Below, one piece after another: positions 8,854-16,672 of a stretch of 64,000 bases of DNA. The notes below the pieces were generated by a model. The model was not told the origin of the DNA and searched no databases. It was given only the letters and a program-made list of their open reading frames with translations. Made by a program: the position numbers and the translations under genes. The stretch is from Acidovorax sp. sif1233 (GTDB lineage: Bacteria; Pseudomonadota; Gammaproteobacteria; Burkholderiales; Burkholderiaceae_C). How positions within the stretch are numbered: position 1 is the first letter of the stretch; each line of letters starts with the position of its first letter. Where the stretch lies: positions 1 through 64,000 of the forward strand of contig NZ_JAHUWZ010000007.1 of the NCBI RefSeq assembly GCF_019218755.1, given 5' to 3'.

Positions 8854-9636
8854 ATGACCACTCCCCTTGTCTTCATCACCGGAGCGTCCAGCGGCATTGG
8901 GCAGGCGCTGGCCCTGCGTTTCCATCGCTCGGGCTACCGCCTGGCGCTGGCGGCGCGCCGGACATCCGAGGTGAAAACATGGGCTGACGCACAAGGGATA
9001 AGCGCGGATGGCTACGAAATTTATAGCGCAGACGTGGCGGTCACCGACAGCATCGTTGCGGCGGGCCGCGACTGTGTCGCGCGCCAGGGAGTGCCGGACG
9101 TGGTCATCGCCAATGCCGGCATCAGCGTGGGCATGGACACGGCCGTGCGTGATGACCTCGAAGTGATGGCGCGCACCTTTGCCACCAACAACATCGGCGT
9201 GGCGGCCACCTTCCACCCCTTTGTTGACGCCATGGCGCAGCGGGGCAGCGGCACCCTGGTGGGCATTGGCAGCGTGGCGGGCATCCGGGGCCTGCCCGGT
9301 CACGGCGCCTACTGCGCCAGCAAGGCCGCCGTCATCAGCTATTGCGAAAGCCTGCGCGGGGAAATGCGCCCGCACGGCGTGCGCGTGGTCACCATTTCGC
9401 CGGGCTACATCGACACGCCGCTCACGCGCCAGAACCGCTACAGCATGCCGTTTCTGATGCAGGCCGGTGATTTCGCGGACCATGCCTACCGGGCCATCAC
9501 CCAGGGCGTGAGCTACCGGGTCATCCCGTGGCAGATGGGGGTGGTCGCCAAGGTGCTGCGGCTCCTGCCGAACGTGCTTTTCGACAAGCTGCTGTCAGGC
9601 CGCCCCCGCAAGCGGCGCCAGGACGAGCAGACATAG
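8854..9636 (+). CDS. Short-chain dehydrogenase/reductase
   Basis: A 260-residue Rossmann-fold NAD(P)-dependent oxidoreductase with the classical SDR motifs: cofactor loop ITGASSGIG (about 8-16), NAG in VIANAGIS, catalytic Ser in GIGSVAG and the Tyr-Lys pair in YCASKAA. The substrate is unknown. The C-terminus is basic (RPRKRR). ATG 8854 has GGAG upstream. It lies 37 bases after lptC, so it may be read from the same transcript, in the place where lptA would be expected. A short stretch near 8985-9036 has AT-richer codons and resembles part of the interspersed palindromic element. Confidence 0.88.
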   Translation: MTTPLVFITGASSGIGQALALRFHRSGYRLALAARRTSEVKTWADAQGISADGYEIYSADVAVTDSIVAAGRDCVARQGVPDVVIANAGISVGMDTAVRDDLEVMARTFATNNIGVAATFHPFVDAMAQRGSGTLVGIGSVAGIRGLPGHGAYCASKAAVISYCESLRGEMRPHGVRVVTISPGYIDTPLTRQNRYSMPFLMQAGDFADHAYRAITQGVSYRVIPWQMGVVAKVLRLLPNVLFDKLLSGRPRKRRQDEQT

Positions 9637-9678
9637 CGCGCCGGCCCCGCCCCGGGGCGCCGCCGCCGCCCGCCCATG

Positions 9679-9701
9679 AAAAAAGCCCCCGAAGGGGCTT
9701 T
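9679..9701 (-). terminator. Rho-independent terminator of the first RRM gene
   Basis: Read on the minus strand, an AAGCCCC/GGGGCTT stem with a TTCG-type loop is followed by a run of six T. It lies about 37 bases after the stop of the RRM gene at 9738. The mirror structure may also help end plus-strand transcripts from the SDR gene. Confidence 0.85.
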
Positions 9702-9737
9702 GGCCTTGCCAGGACAACTCCACGGCAGGGTGCTTCT

Positions 9738-10268
9738 TCAGTAGCTGCTGCCGCCGCCACCGCCATAGCCGCCACCGCCGCCGTTGCGGCCACCACCGCC
9801 GCCGTTGCGGGAACCGGAGCCGTAGGGGCTGCGGAATCCACCTTCGCTGCGGCCGCCACCGCCGTAACCGCCGCCGCCGCCACCCTCGCGGCCGCCGCCA
9901 TAGCCACCACCGCCGCCTTCACGGCCACCGCCGTAGCCGCCACCACCACCGCTGCGGCCACCACCGCCGCCGTAGCCGCCGCCACCGCCGCCAAATCCAC
10001 CGCTGCGGGGTGGGCGGGGCTCCATGGGGCGCGCTTCATTCACGACGATGCTGCGGCCGCCCAGGGGCTGGCCATTCATGCCGTTGATCGCGGCCTGGGC
10101 TTCTGCGTCGCTGCCCATTTCCACGAAGCCAAAGCCCTTGGATCGACCCGTGTCGCGCTCCATCATGACCTTGGCGCTGGTCACTGCGCCGAATTGGCCG
10201 AAGGCCTGTTCCAGATCGCTGTCGCGCACCGAGTACGGCAGGTTGCCGACGTACAGTTTGTTGCCCAT
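9738..10268 (-). CDS. Glycine-rich RRM RNA-binding protein (paralogue 1)
   Basis: A small cytoplasmic RNA-binding protein of the cold-inducible glycine-rich type. Residues 1-80 form one RRM: RNP2 is KLYVGNLPY and RNP1 is KGFGFVEM. The rest (about 88-176) is a Gly-rich tail of GGGGYGGG and GGREGG repeats, probably disordered and RNA-binding. I start it at ATG 10268 (MGNKLYVGN) because AGGAG precedes it and because the paralogue starts identically; seven upstream codons are open but unsupported. It is 176 aa. The leader of about 130 bases resembles that of the paralogue and can hide the ribosome-binding site in a hairpin. Confidence 0.92.
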   Translation of the reverse strand: MGNKLYVGNLPYSVRDSDLEQAFGQFGAVTSAKVMMERDTGRSKGFGFVEMGSDAEAQAAINGMNGQPLGGRSIVVNEARPMEPRPPRSGGFGGGGGGYGGGGGRSGGGGGYGGGREGGGGGYGGGREGGGGGGYGGGGRSEGGFRSPYGSGSRNGGGGGRNGGGGGYGGGGGSSY

Positions 10269-10271
10269 CGA

Positions 10272-10311
10272 GGGACTCCTCAAAAACACATGGATAAAGC
10301 GATGGAGTCCC
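10272..10311 (-). promoter_or_regulatory. Predicted Shine-Dalgarno-sequestering hairpin of RRM gene 1
   Basis: On the minus strand the sequence GGGACTCC (10311-10304) is the perfect complement of GGAGTCCC (10279-10272), which contains the Shine-Dalgarno sequence. The stem is 8 bp with a 24-base, A/U-rich loop. The bases just after the first arm (CCATCG) can instead pair with the start-codon region (CGATGG). This is a prediction from sequence only. Confidence 0.5.
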
Positions 10312-10394
10312 GAAAACGCAGCCAGCTAATCTCAATGACGCTCTCAGCGCGAAACTGACGGATCACCGCAAACTTGGAAACGGGTTGCACCCGC

Positions 10395-10436
10395 CAACCC
10401 ATTATGCGCCACACTTTTGCCGAAAAAGCAAGCGGT
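10395..10436 (-). promoter_or_regulatory. Possible sigma-70 promoter of RRM gene 1
   Basis: Minus strand: a TTGCTT-like -35 and a CATAAT -10 followed by GGGTT, about 137 bases before the start codon. The motif ATAATGGGTT recurs at 11070-11061, at the same distance (138 bases) from the second RRM gene, which supports a shared promoter element. Confidence 0.45.
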
Positions 10437-10471
10437 GATGCCGACTGTGGTGGCGATACCGCGCGGCCATG

Positions 10472-10496
10472 AAAAAAGGAGCCCTGGGGCTCCTTT
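10472..10496 (-). terminator. Rho-independent terminator of the second RRM gene
   Basis: Minus strand: a 10-bp stem AAAGGAGCCC/GGGCTCCTTT with a very short loop, ending in a T-run. It lies about 45 bases after the stop of the RRM gene at 10540 and insulates it from paralogue 1. Confidence 0.85.
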
Positions 10497-10539
10497 GTCT
10501 TGCCTTCGGCAGGCCGCGAGGTCTGCCGATGAGGTCTTT

Positions 10540-10932
10540 TTAGTAGCTGCTACGGCCACCGCCGTAACCACCACCACCGCCGCCGCCGCTACGGCCACCG
10601 CCGTAACCGCCGCCGCCACCACCGCCGTAGCCGCCGCCACCACCGTTGCCGCCGCCGAAGCCGCCGCTACGGGGAGCACGGGGCTCCATGGGGCGGGCTT
10701 CATTGACCACGAGGTCACGGCCGCCGAAGTTTTGGCCATGCACGCCTTGGATGGCGGCTTGGGCTTCTGCATCGCTGCCCATTTCGACAAAGCCGAAACC
10801 CTTGGAGCGGCCGGTGTCGCGCTCCATCATGACCTTGGCGCTGCCAACCGAGCCGTACTGGCTGAAGGTCTGCTGCAGATCTTCGTCGCGGAAAGAGTAG
10901 GGCAGGTTGCCCACGTAAAGTTTGTTGCCCAT
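10540..10932 (-). CDS. Glycine-rich RRM RNA-binding protein (paralogue 2)
   Basis: A 130-residue homologue of the neighbouring protein: the same RRM (KLYVGNLPYSFRDEDLQQTF, RNP1 KGFGFVEM) and the junction NEARPMEPR, but a shorter Gly-rich tail ending YGGGRSSY. The start ATG 10932 (MGNKLYVGN) has AGGAG just upstream. Each paralogue has its own terminator and leader, so they are a tandem duplication with separate transcription rather than an operon. RRM proteins of this type are cold-induced in cyanobacteria and some proteobacteria; that role is inferred here. Confidence 0.92.
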   Translation of the reverse strand: MGNKLYVGNLPYSFRDEDLQQTFSQYGSVGSAKVMMERDTGRSKGFGFVEMGSDAEAQAAIQGVHGQNFGGRDLVVNEARPMEPRAPRSGGFGGGNGGGGGYGGGGGGGYGGGRSGGGGGGGYGGGRSSY

Positions 10933-10935
10933 GAA

Positions 10936-10971
10936 GGACTCCTGAAAAAACATGAAAACGCGATGGAGCCC
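10936..10971 (-). promoter_or_regulatory. Predicted Shine-Dalgarno-sequestering hairpin of RRM gene 2
   Basis: In the RNA, GGGCUCC (10971-10965) pairs with GGAGUCC (10942-10936), which contains the Shine-Dalgarno sequence. The single difference from paralogue 1 becomes a G-U wobble, so the 7-bp stem is kept although the sequence changed. The loop is 22 bases. The leader also shares a GCGAAACTGAC...TCACCGC block (11004-11027) with that of paralogue 1 (10347-10369). Confidence 0.5.
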
Positions 10972-11236
10972 GACGCAATCAACAAACCTGTGACGACTTC
11001 AAAGACGCGAAACTGACCATTCACCGCTAAGCTAACTGCTCTCCTGCAAGCAGAAAAGCGAACCCATTATTAATCACTTTATGTGGCGCGTGGGGTTTTA
11101 TTTCTGGGGAAAGCCGCCCGTCGTGCACAAATCAGGGGTTTTCACGCGTGCGTGGAAGGGTTTTCCCGAGGAAAAAAGACAGGCGGTCATGGCCGGGGCA
11201 CCCCCGCCAGGCTGGCGCAGGGTAAAATACGCGGGT

Positions 11237-11342
11237 CTTTGGGGAGTAGCCCGCCCGGTGCGCAATGCGCCGGGGGCATGCGTCAACAAACTTGGGTCCG
11301 GTGGACCTATGGCGTATGCGGTTTTCTAGCTGGGCGAGACCA
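11237..11342 (+). ncRNA. yybP-ykoY manganese riboswitch
   Basis: The conserved parts of the yybP-ykoY aptamer are visible in order: UUUGGGGAGUAGC (11238-11250), a GC-rich variable stem, GCAUGCGUCAACAAAC (11276-11291), a UCCGGUGGACC hairpin, AUGGCGUAUGCGG, and the closing GGGCGAGACC near 11333-11341. A TAAAAT -10-like box at 11223-11228 would place transcription start just before it. The family senses Mn2+ and typically controls Mn exporters. The gene 85 bases downstream is a GDT1/UPF0016 exporter, as expected. Confidence 0.9.
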
Positions 11343-11389
11343 TTGACTGCATGCCGATCCAAATGGCCGGAGTCGGGGTGCAGTCAATG
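11341..11389 (+). promoter_or_regulatory. Inverted repeat, probable expression platform of the riboswitch
   Basis: A perfect 11-bp inverted repeat CATTGACTGCA (11341-11351) / TGCAGTCAATG (11379-11389) begins exactly where the aptamer closes. Between and after the arms lie GGCCGG and CCGGCCGGACAGG; the latter contains the ribosome-binding site of the exporter gene. No T-run follows, so control is probably translational. Confidence 0.5.
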
Positions 11390-11425
11390 CGTTTCGAACA
11401 ACATCCGGCCGGACAGGACCCCCAC

Positions 11426-11992
11426 ATGGAACCGTTTTTCATCTCCACCGCCATCGTCGCGCTCGCCGAAATGGGCGACAAGACGCAGCTTCTGGCGCTC
11501 GTGCTCGCCGCACGCTTTCGCAAACCCTGGCCCATCGTCCTCGGTATCCTGGTGGCCACGCTGGTCAACCATGGCCTGGCCGGCGCAGTGGGCTCGTGGG
11601 TGACGACGTTCGTGGGGCCGCAGATCCTGCGCTGGATCCTGGGGGCATCGTTCATCGCGATGGCCATCTGGATGCTGATCCCCGACAAGCTTGACGAAGG
11701 CGAGGCCGACGGCTCGCCGCGCTGGGGGGTGTTCGGCACCACGCTGATCGCGTTCTTCCTGGCCGAGATGGGCGACAAGACGCAGATCGCCACCGTCATG
11801 CTGGCCGCGCAGTACAACGCCTACCTGTGGGTGGTGGCCGGCACCACGCTGGGCATGATGATCGCCAACGCGCCCGTGGTGTGGCTGGGCGAGCGCATCA
11901 CCCGCCGGGTGCCGATCCGCGCGGTGCACATCGTGTCTGCCGTGATCTTCCTGGTGCTGGGGCTGCTGGCCATCTTCACGCCGGTCGGCTGA
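11426..11992 (+). CDS. GDT1/UPF0016 (TMEM165-type) manganese/cation exporter
   Basis: A 188-residue inner-membrane protein with six predicted helices and the duplicated family signature: EMGDKTQLLALVL near residues 14-26 and EMGDKTQIATVML in the second half. Family members (MneA, GDT1, TMEM165) move Mn2+ or Ca2+ out of the cytoplasm. ATG 11426 is chosen because GGACAGGA precedes it and the first motif then falls at the usual place; an in-frame start at 11351 lies inside the riboswitch region. The manganese riboswitch upstream strongly supports a manganese detoxification role. Confidence 0.93.
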   Translation: MEPFFISTAIVALAEMGDKTQLLALVLAARFRKPWPIVLGILVATLVNHGLAGAVGSWVTTFVGPQILRWILGASFIAMAIWMLIPDKLDEGEADGSPRWGVFGTTLIAFFLAEMGDKTQIATVMLAAQYNAYLWVVAGTTLGMMIANAPVVWLGERITRRVPIRAVHIVSAVIFLVLGLLAIFTPVG

Positions 11993-12056
11993 GGGAGGCT
12001 GCGAAAAGCAGGAGCCATCCGCAGGCGCTTTTGGTATATTTGCCAGACGCGCCGAT

Positions 12057-12084
12057 TTGCCACAGCTTGCGGGCGCTTTATAAA
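12057..12084 (+). promoter_or_regulatory. Sigma-70-type promoter upstream of metX
   Basis: TTGCCA (12057-12062) and TATAAA (12079-12084) are separated by 16 bases. Transcription would begin near 12091, only about 25 bases before a strong terminator hairpin, which suggests attenuation or a short RNA. Confidence 0.55.
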
Positions 12085-12112
12085 TCCTGCTAAAGACCCG
12101 TCCGACCTATGT

Positions 12113-12147
12113 ACCCGGCCTCGTTTTTAGCGACGCCGGGTTTTTTT
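12113..12147 (+). terminator. Strong intrinsic terminator between the exporter gene and metX
   Basis: An ACCCGGC...GCCGGGT stem with an inner TCG/CGA extension is followed by seven T (12141-12147). It lies downstream of a promoter-like sequence and about 96 bases ahead of the metX start, so it may be the end of a small transcript or a metX attenuator. Confidence 0.85.
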
Positions 12148-12242
12148 GTCCTGGGGCGGCGCTCCAGGCCAGGGCGGCTTCCTTGTTTGTGGAGCAGCGG
12201 CGCGCGCAAGCGGTGGAACATGAGGGCTCACCAGTTCCAACT

Positions 12243-13373
12243 ATGTCGTTCATCGCAACACCTCAGACCATGCACTTTGCGGAGGTGCTGCCGCTGCAAA
12301 GCGGTGCGTCCATCCGCGACTACCACCTGGCCTACGAGACCTACGGCACGCTCAACGCCGACCGCTCCAATGCCGTGCTCGTGTGCCACGCGCTCAACGC
12401 CTCGCACCACGTGGCCGGCGTCTACGCGGGGCAGGACAAGAGCGAAGGCTGGTGGGACAACATGATCGGCCCGGGCAAGCCCGTGGACACCGACCGCTTC
12501 TTCGTCATCGGCGTGAACAACCTGGGCTCGTGCTTCGGCTCCACCGGCCCCATGCACAACCACCCCGACACGGGCGAGGTCTACGGCGCGGATTTCCCGG
12601 TGGTCACGGTGGAGGACTGGGTCAACGCCCAGGCCCGCCTGCTCGACCGCCTGGGCATCCAGCAGCTCGCCGCCGTGCTGGGCGGCAGCCTGGGCGGCAT
12701 GCAGGCGCTCTCCTGGACACTGCAGTACCCCGAGCGCATGCGCCACGCGGTGGTGGTGGCCAGCGCGCCCAACCTCACGGCCGAGAACATCGCCTTCAAC
12801 GAGGTGGCCCGCCGCGCCATCGTGACCGACCCGGACTTTCACGGCGGCCACTTCTACCGGCACGGCGTGATTCCGAAACGCGGCCTGCGCATCGCCCGCA
12901 TGATCGGCCACATCACGTACCTGAGCGACGACGTGATGAACGAGAAGTTCGGGCGGCAGCTGCGCGAGGGCCTGGAACTCAAGTACAGCACGCAGGACAT
13001 CGAATTCCAGATCGAGAGCTACCTGCGCTACCAGGGCGACAAGTTCAGCGACTACTTCGATGCCAACACCTACCTGCTGATCACGCGCGCGCTGGACTAC
13101 TTCGACCCCGCGCGCACCCAGGGCGGCAACCTCACGCGGGCGCTGGCGCGGGCCACGGCGCGCTTCCTGCTGGTGAGCTTCACCACCGACTGGCGCTTTT
13201 CACCCAAGCGCAGCCGCGAGATCGTCAAGGCGCTGCTCGACAACCGCCGCAGCGTGAGCTACGCCGAGATCGACGCGCCCCACGGGCATGATGCCTTTTT
13301 GCTCGATGACGCCCGCTACATGGGCGTGATGCGCTCTTACTTCGATAGCATTGCAAAGGAGCTGCAGCCATGA
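12243..13373 (+). CDS. metX: Homoserine O-acyltransferase
   Basis: Activates homoserine with acetyl- or succinyl-CoA for methionine synthesis by direct sulfhydrylation or transsulfuration. A 376-residue alpha/beta-hydrolase: nucleophile Ser in [12 protein letters not shown] (about residue 149), Asp in FTTDWRF, His in [11 protein letters not shown]. The N-terminal [17 protein letters not shown] and [12 protein letters not shown] are typical of MetX. I chose ATG 12243 ([10 protein letters not shown]); an upstream in-frame start at 12183 adds 20 unlikely residues. It overlaps metW by four bases. Acyl-CoA specificity (acetyl versus succinyl) cannot be decided by eye. Confidence 0.93.
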   Translation: MSFIATPQTMHFAEVLPLQSGASIRDYHLAYETYGTLNADRSNAVLVCHALNASHHVAGVYAGQDKSEGWWDNMIGPGKPVDTDRFFVIGVNNLGSCFGSTGPMHNHPDTGEVYGADFPVVTVEDWVNAQARLLDRLGIQQLAAVLGGSLGGMQALSWTLQYPERMRHAVVVASAPNLTAENIAFNEVARRAIVTDPDFHGGHFYRHGVIPKRGLRIARMIGHITYLSDDVMNEKFGRQLREGLELKYSTQDIEFQIESYLRYQGDKFSDYFDANTYLLITRALDYFDPARTQGGNLTRALARATARFLLVSFTTDWRFSPKRSREIVKALLDNRRSVSYAEIDAPHGHDAFLLDDARYMGVMRSYFDSIAKELQP

Positions 13374-13954
13374 CCGAAAAAGCGGCGATGCAAGCCCTGG
13401 CACGCCTGGTGCCCCCCGGCTCGCGCGTGCTCGACCTGGGCTGCGGCAACGGTGCCATGCTCGACTACCTGCAGCGCGAGCGCGGCTGCAGCGGCTACGG
13501 CGTGGAGATCGACGATGCCAACGTGCTCGCCTGCGTGCAGCGCGGCGTCGATGTGATCCAGCTCAACCTCGACGAGGGCCTGGCCATGTTCGGCGACAAC
13601 TCGTTCGACGTGGTGCTGCAGCTCGATACGCTGCAGCACCTGCGCAATGCCGAAACCATGCTGCGCGAGACGGCGCGCGTGGGCCGCACGGGCGTGGTGG
13701 CCTTCCCCAACTTTGCGCACTGGCCCAACCGCCTGTCCATCCTGCGCGGTCGCATGCCCGTCACGCGGCGCCTGCCCTACCAGTGGTACGACACGCCCAA
13801 CATCCGCGTGGGCACCTACAAGGACTTCGAGGTGCTGGCCACCAAGAACAGCCTGCGCATCCTGGATGCCTTCGGCCTGCAGGATGGGCAGGAGGTGCGC
13901 TGGCTGCCGAATGCGCGCGCGGGCACGGCGGTCTTCCACTTCGAACACGCGTAG
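13370..13954 (+). CDS. metW: MetW, methyltransferase-like partner of MetX
   Basis: A 194-residue protein with a class I methyltransferase fold: motif [17 protein letters not shown] (about 20-35), then [13 protein letters not shown] and a conserved [11 protein letters not shown] segment. The ATG overlaps the metX stop (ATGA), indicating coupling. In proteobacteria metX-metW pairs are linked, and MetW has been described as needed for or associated with MetX activity. Its exact chemistry is not evident from the sequence. Confidence 0.92.
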   Translation: MTEKAAMQALARLVPPGSRVLDLGCGNGAMLDYLQRERGCSGYGVEIDDANVLACVQRGVDVIQLNLDEGLAMFGDNSFDVVLQLDTLQHLRNAETMLRETARVGRTGVVAFPNFAHWPNRLSILRGRMPVTRRLPYQWYDTPNIRVGTYKDFEVLATKNSLRILDAFGLQDGQEVRWLPNARAGTAVFHFEHA

Positions 13955-14037
13955 CGCTTGTGGGTGTGTGCGCCCCGGCGACACGCCGCTGTCAAGCGCA
14001 TCGGCTAAGGTGCGGGCTCTGTTTGTAGGAGACCCGC

Positions 14038-15168
14038 ATGAAACGCATTGCACTGCGCGCCACGACTGCTGCCGCGTTGCTCGCCACCTGGGCGCTGGGC
14101 GCCATGGCCCAGGCCTGGCCGCCCACTCCCACCGTGATCGCCCACCGGGGCGCTTCGGCGCTGCGGCCCGAGCACACGCTGGCGGCGTACCAGCAGGCCA
14201 TTGACGATGGCGCGGACATCATCGAGCCCGACCTGGTCATCACCAAGGACGGCGTGCTGGTGGCCCGGCACGAGAACGCCATTGCCATCCTGGGCGCCGA
14301 TGGCTCGGTGAAGGAAGCCACCACCGACGTGGTGGACCGCCCCGAGTTCGCGGGCCGCAAGGCCACCAAGACCATCGACGGCCAGTCCATCACCGGCTGG
14401 TTCACCGAGGACTTCACGCTGGCCGAGCTGAAAACCCTGCGCGCCCGCGAGCGCATCCCCGCGCAACGCCCCGCCAACGTGGCCTACAACGGCCAGTTCG
14501 AGGTGCCCACGCTGCAGGAGGTGATCGACCTGGCCAAGGCGGCGAGCGCCAAAACCGGCCGCGTGGTCGGCATCTACCCCGAGACCAAGCACCCCACCTA
14601 TTTCCAGTCCATTGGCCAGCCGCTGGAGGCGCCGCTGCTCGCCGTGCTGGAGAAGAACGGCTGGAACCACAAGGACGCCCCCGTGTTCGTGCAGTCGTTC
14701 GAGGTGGCCAACCTGCAGGCGATCCGCAGGCTCAGCAGCGTGCGCCTGGTGCAGCTGGTGGCTCCCTCGGGCCGGCCGTATGACTTTGTGGCCCAGGGCG
14801 CGGCCAATGCGCGCGGTTATGCCGACCTGATCACGCCCGAAGGCCTGAAGCAGGTGGCCACGTATGCCAATGCCATCGGCCCTTTCAAGACCCTGGTCGT
14901 GCCGGTGAAGGACGGCCTGCCCGGCGAACCCACGCCGCTGGTCGCGCGTGCCCGCGCCGAAGGCCTGGCCGTGCACATCTGGACGCTGCGGCCCGAGAAC
15001 GCCTTCCTGCCCGCCGGCCTGAAGAAGGCTCCGGCGGCGGATGGCACGGCGCGCGGCGACAGCGCGGCCGAGATCACGGCGTATCTGCGCGCGGGCATCG
15101 ACGGCTTCTTTACCGATGACCCCGCCGTGGGCCGCGCCGCGGTGCGGGCGTTCGCCGGCAAGCAGTGA
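14038..15168 (+). CDS. glpQ: Periplasmic glycerophosphodiester phosphodiesterase
   Basis: Hydrolyses glycerophosphodiesters from phospholipid breakdown to glycerol 3-phosphate and an alcohol. The 376-residue precursor has a signal peptide (about 1-25, ending AMAQA). The catalytic core begins VIAHRGASALRPEHTLAAY and continues GADIIEPDLVITKDGVLVARHEN, which carries the expected His, Glu, Asp and His residues. Length and the HRGAS start match GlpQ rather than the short cytoplasmic UgpQ. GGAG lies upstream of ATG 14038. It stands alone between metW and a convergent regulator gene. Confidence 0.9.
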   Translation: MKRIALRATTAAALLATWALGAMAQAWPPTPTVIAHRGASALRPEHTLAAYQQAIDDGADIIEPDLVITKDGVLVARHENAIAILGADGSVKEATTDVVDRPEFAGRKATKTIDGQSITGWFTEDFTLAELKTLRARERIPAQRPANVAYNGQFEVPTLQEVIDLAKAASAKTGRVVGIYPETKHPTYFQSIGQPLEAPLLAVLEKNGWNHKDAPVFVQSFEVANLQAIRRLSSVRLVQLVAPSGRPYDFVAQGAANARGYADLITPEGLKQVATYANAIGPFKTLVVPVKDGLPGEPTPLVARARAEGLAVHIWTLRPENAFLPAGLKKAPAADGTARGDSAAEITAYLRAGIDGFFTDDPAVGRAAVRAFAGKQ

Positions 15169-15220
15169 AGCCGGGCGGCTGCCCCGGAAGGCGCGGCGTG
15201 TCGCGGCGCGGCCATGCCGC

Positions 15221-16555
15221 TCAGGAAGAGTCGCTTTCCACGACCGCCTTCACGGCGGCCAGGGCCCGTGGCAGGTCCTCGCAGGGGATGGAGCCCAGCG
15301 CCAGGCGCAGCGCATGCGGCACGTGTGCCGTGGTGGCAAACCCTTCGGCGGTGGACACCGCAACGCCGCGCCGCGCGAGCGCCCCGGCCACGCGGTCCGC
15401 ACGCTGGTCGTCGCCCAGCGGCAGCCAGGCAAAGTACGAATGCGGGTGCCGCACCAGCGGCAGCCCGGCCAGGGCCTCGCTGGCGATGGCCTGGCGGCGG
15501 GCCGCGTCGGTGCGCTTTTCGGCCTCCAGGCGCGCCACGGTGCCGTCCTCGATCCAGCCGCAGGCGATGGCAGTGATCACGCCCGCCGTGTTCCAGGAGG
15601 TGGCACGCACGGCGCGCTCGATGGGGGCGATCAGCGCCGGCGCGGCCGCGACAAAACCAAAGCGCAGGCCCGTGGCCACGTTCTTCGACAGGCTCGACAG
15701 GTAGACCGTGCGCTCGGGCGCCAGCGCGGCCACGGGCGGCGGCGCGTCGGCCGCCAGGTAGGCGTAGGGGGCGTCCTCCAGCACCAGCAGGTCGTGGGCG
15801 CGCGCCAACGCCACCAGGCGCTTGCGGGCCCCCGCATCCATCACGCAGCCCAGCGGGTTGTGCAGCGTGGGCATGGTGTAGATGGCGCGCACGGGCCGGG
15901 CCTGGCACAGGCGCTGCAGGGCGTCCAGGTCCGTGCCGCCCGGCCCGACGGGCACGGGCGCCAGGTCCAGCCGCATGCGCTCGGCCAGCACGCGAAAACC
16001 GGGGTAGGTGAGGGCATCCACCGCCACCACGTCGCCGGGGCTGAGCAGCCCCAGCGCCGCCACCGCCATGCCGTGCTGCGCGCCGTTGACGATGAGCACC
16101 TGCTCGCCGGTCACCCACAGCTGGCGGGTGGCCAGGTGCCGGGCGACGATGGCGCGCTCGTGCGGCCGCCCGCCGTAGGGGTGGTAGTGCAGCAGGGATT
16201 CCAGGTCGCCCGATGCCGCCAGCCTGCGCAGCGCGTCGCGCAGCAGGTCCGCCTGCCCCGGCACGCCGGGGCTGTTGAACGACAAGTCCGCCGAGCCGGG
16301 TGCGGGCGTGGCCAGGTCGGCGCCCAGGCCGCGCGGGCAGGAGCCATCGCGCACGAAGGTGCCGCGCCCGGTTTCGCCCACCACCAGGCCAATGGCCTCC
16401 AGCTCGGCGTACACGCGGCTGGCGGTGGCCAGCGCCAGGCCGTGGCGCTGCGCCAGGGCGCGGTGCGTGGGCAGGCGGGTGCCGGGCCGCAGCCGGCCCG
16501 CGCGGATGTCGGTGGCCAGCGCATCCACCACCTGCTTGTACCGGACCTGGCCCAT
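15221..16555 (-). CDS. MocR-type (GntR-aminotransferase fusion) transcriptional regulator
   Basis: A 444-residue fusion of an N-terminal winged-helix GntR domain (about 1-70; GTRLPTHRALAQRHGLALATASRVYAEL, split by eye) and a class I aminotransferase-like domain (about 85-440). The PLP lysine is in YLSSLSKNVATGLRFG. Such proteins use PLP or an amine as effector and often control a divergent neighbour. Here the divergent gene is the DJ-1 protein at 16673. TGTATT direct repeats lie in the shared control region, as expected for MocR operators. The regulon and ligand are not known. Confidence 0.9.
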   Translation of the reverse strand: MGQVRYKQVVDALATDIRAGRLRPGTRLPTHRALAQRHGLALATASRVYAELEAIGLVVGETGRGTFVRDGSCPRGLGADLATPAPGSADLSFNSPGVPGQADLLRDALRRLAASGDLESLLHYHPYGGRPHERAIVARHLATRQLWVTGEQVLIVNGAQHGMAVAALGLLSPGDVVAVDALTYPGFRVLAERMRLDLAPVPVGPGGTDLDALQRLCQARPVRAIYTMPTLHNPLGCVMDAGARKRLVALARAHDLLVLEDAPYAYLAADAPPPVAALAPERTVYLSSLSKNVATGLRFGFVAAAPALIAPIERAVRATSWNTAGVITAIACGWIEDGTVARLEAEKRTDAARRQAIASEALAGLPLVRHPHSYFAWLPLGDDQRADRVAGALARRGVAVSTAEGFATTAHVPHALRLALGSIPCEDLPRALAAVKAVVESDSS

Positions 16556-16568
16556 GGCGCCTCCGCAG

Positions 16569-16603
16569 TGTATTCATGACAATTTTTTGATTGTATTGAA
16601 CAC
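16569..16603. promoter_or_regulatory. Direct repeat, candidate MocR operator
   Basis: TGTATTCATGAC (16569-16580) and TGTATTGAACAC (16592-16603) form a direct repeat with 23-base spacing in the intergenic region between the MocR gene and the DJ-1 gene. MocR regulators commonly bind direct repeats in such divergent promoters. Prediction only. Confidence 0.4.
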
Positions 16604-16672
16604 CGCCGATACCATGGGTTCCACTGTTCATCCACCGCCGGCGGGGGCCGTTTTCCCGCCAGGAGAAGCGCC

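Noticed and set aside
12091..12242. SAM or SAH riboswitch before metX
   Set aside because: The leader does not show the conserved cores I know for SAM-I, SAM-II or SAH aptamers; only the promoter and terminator are supported.
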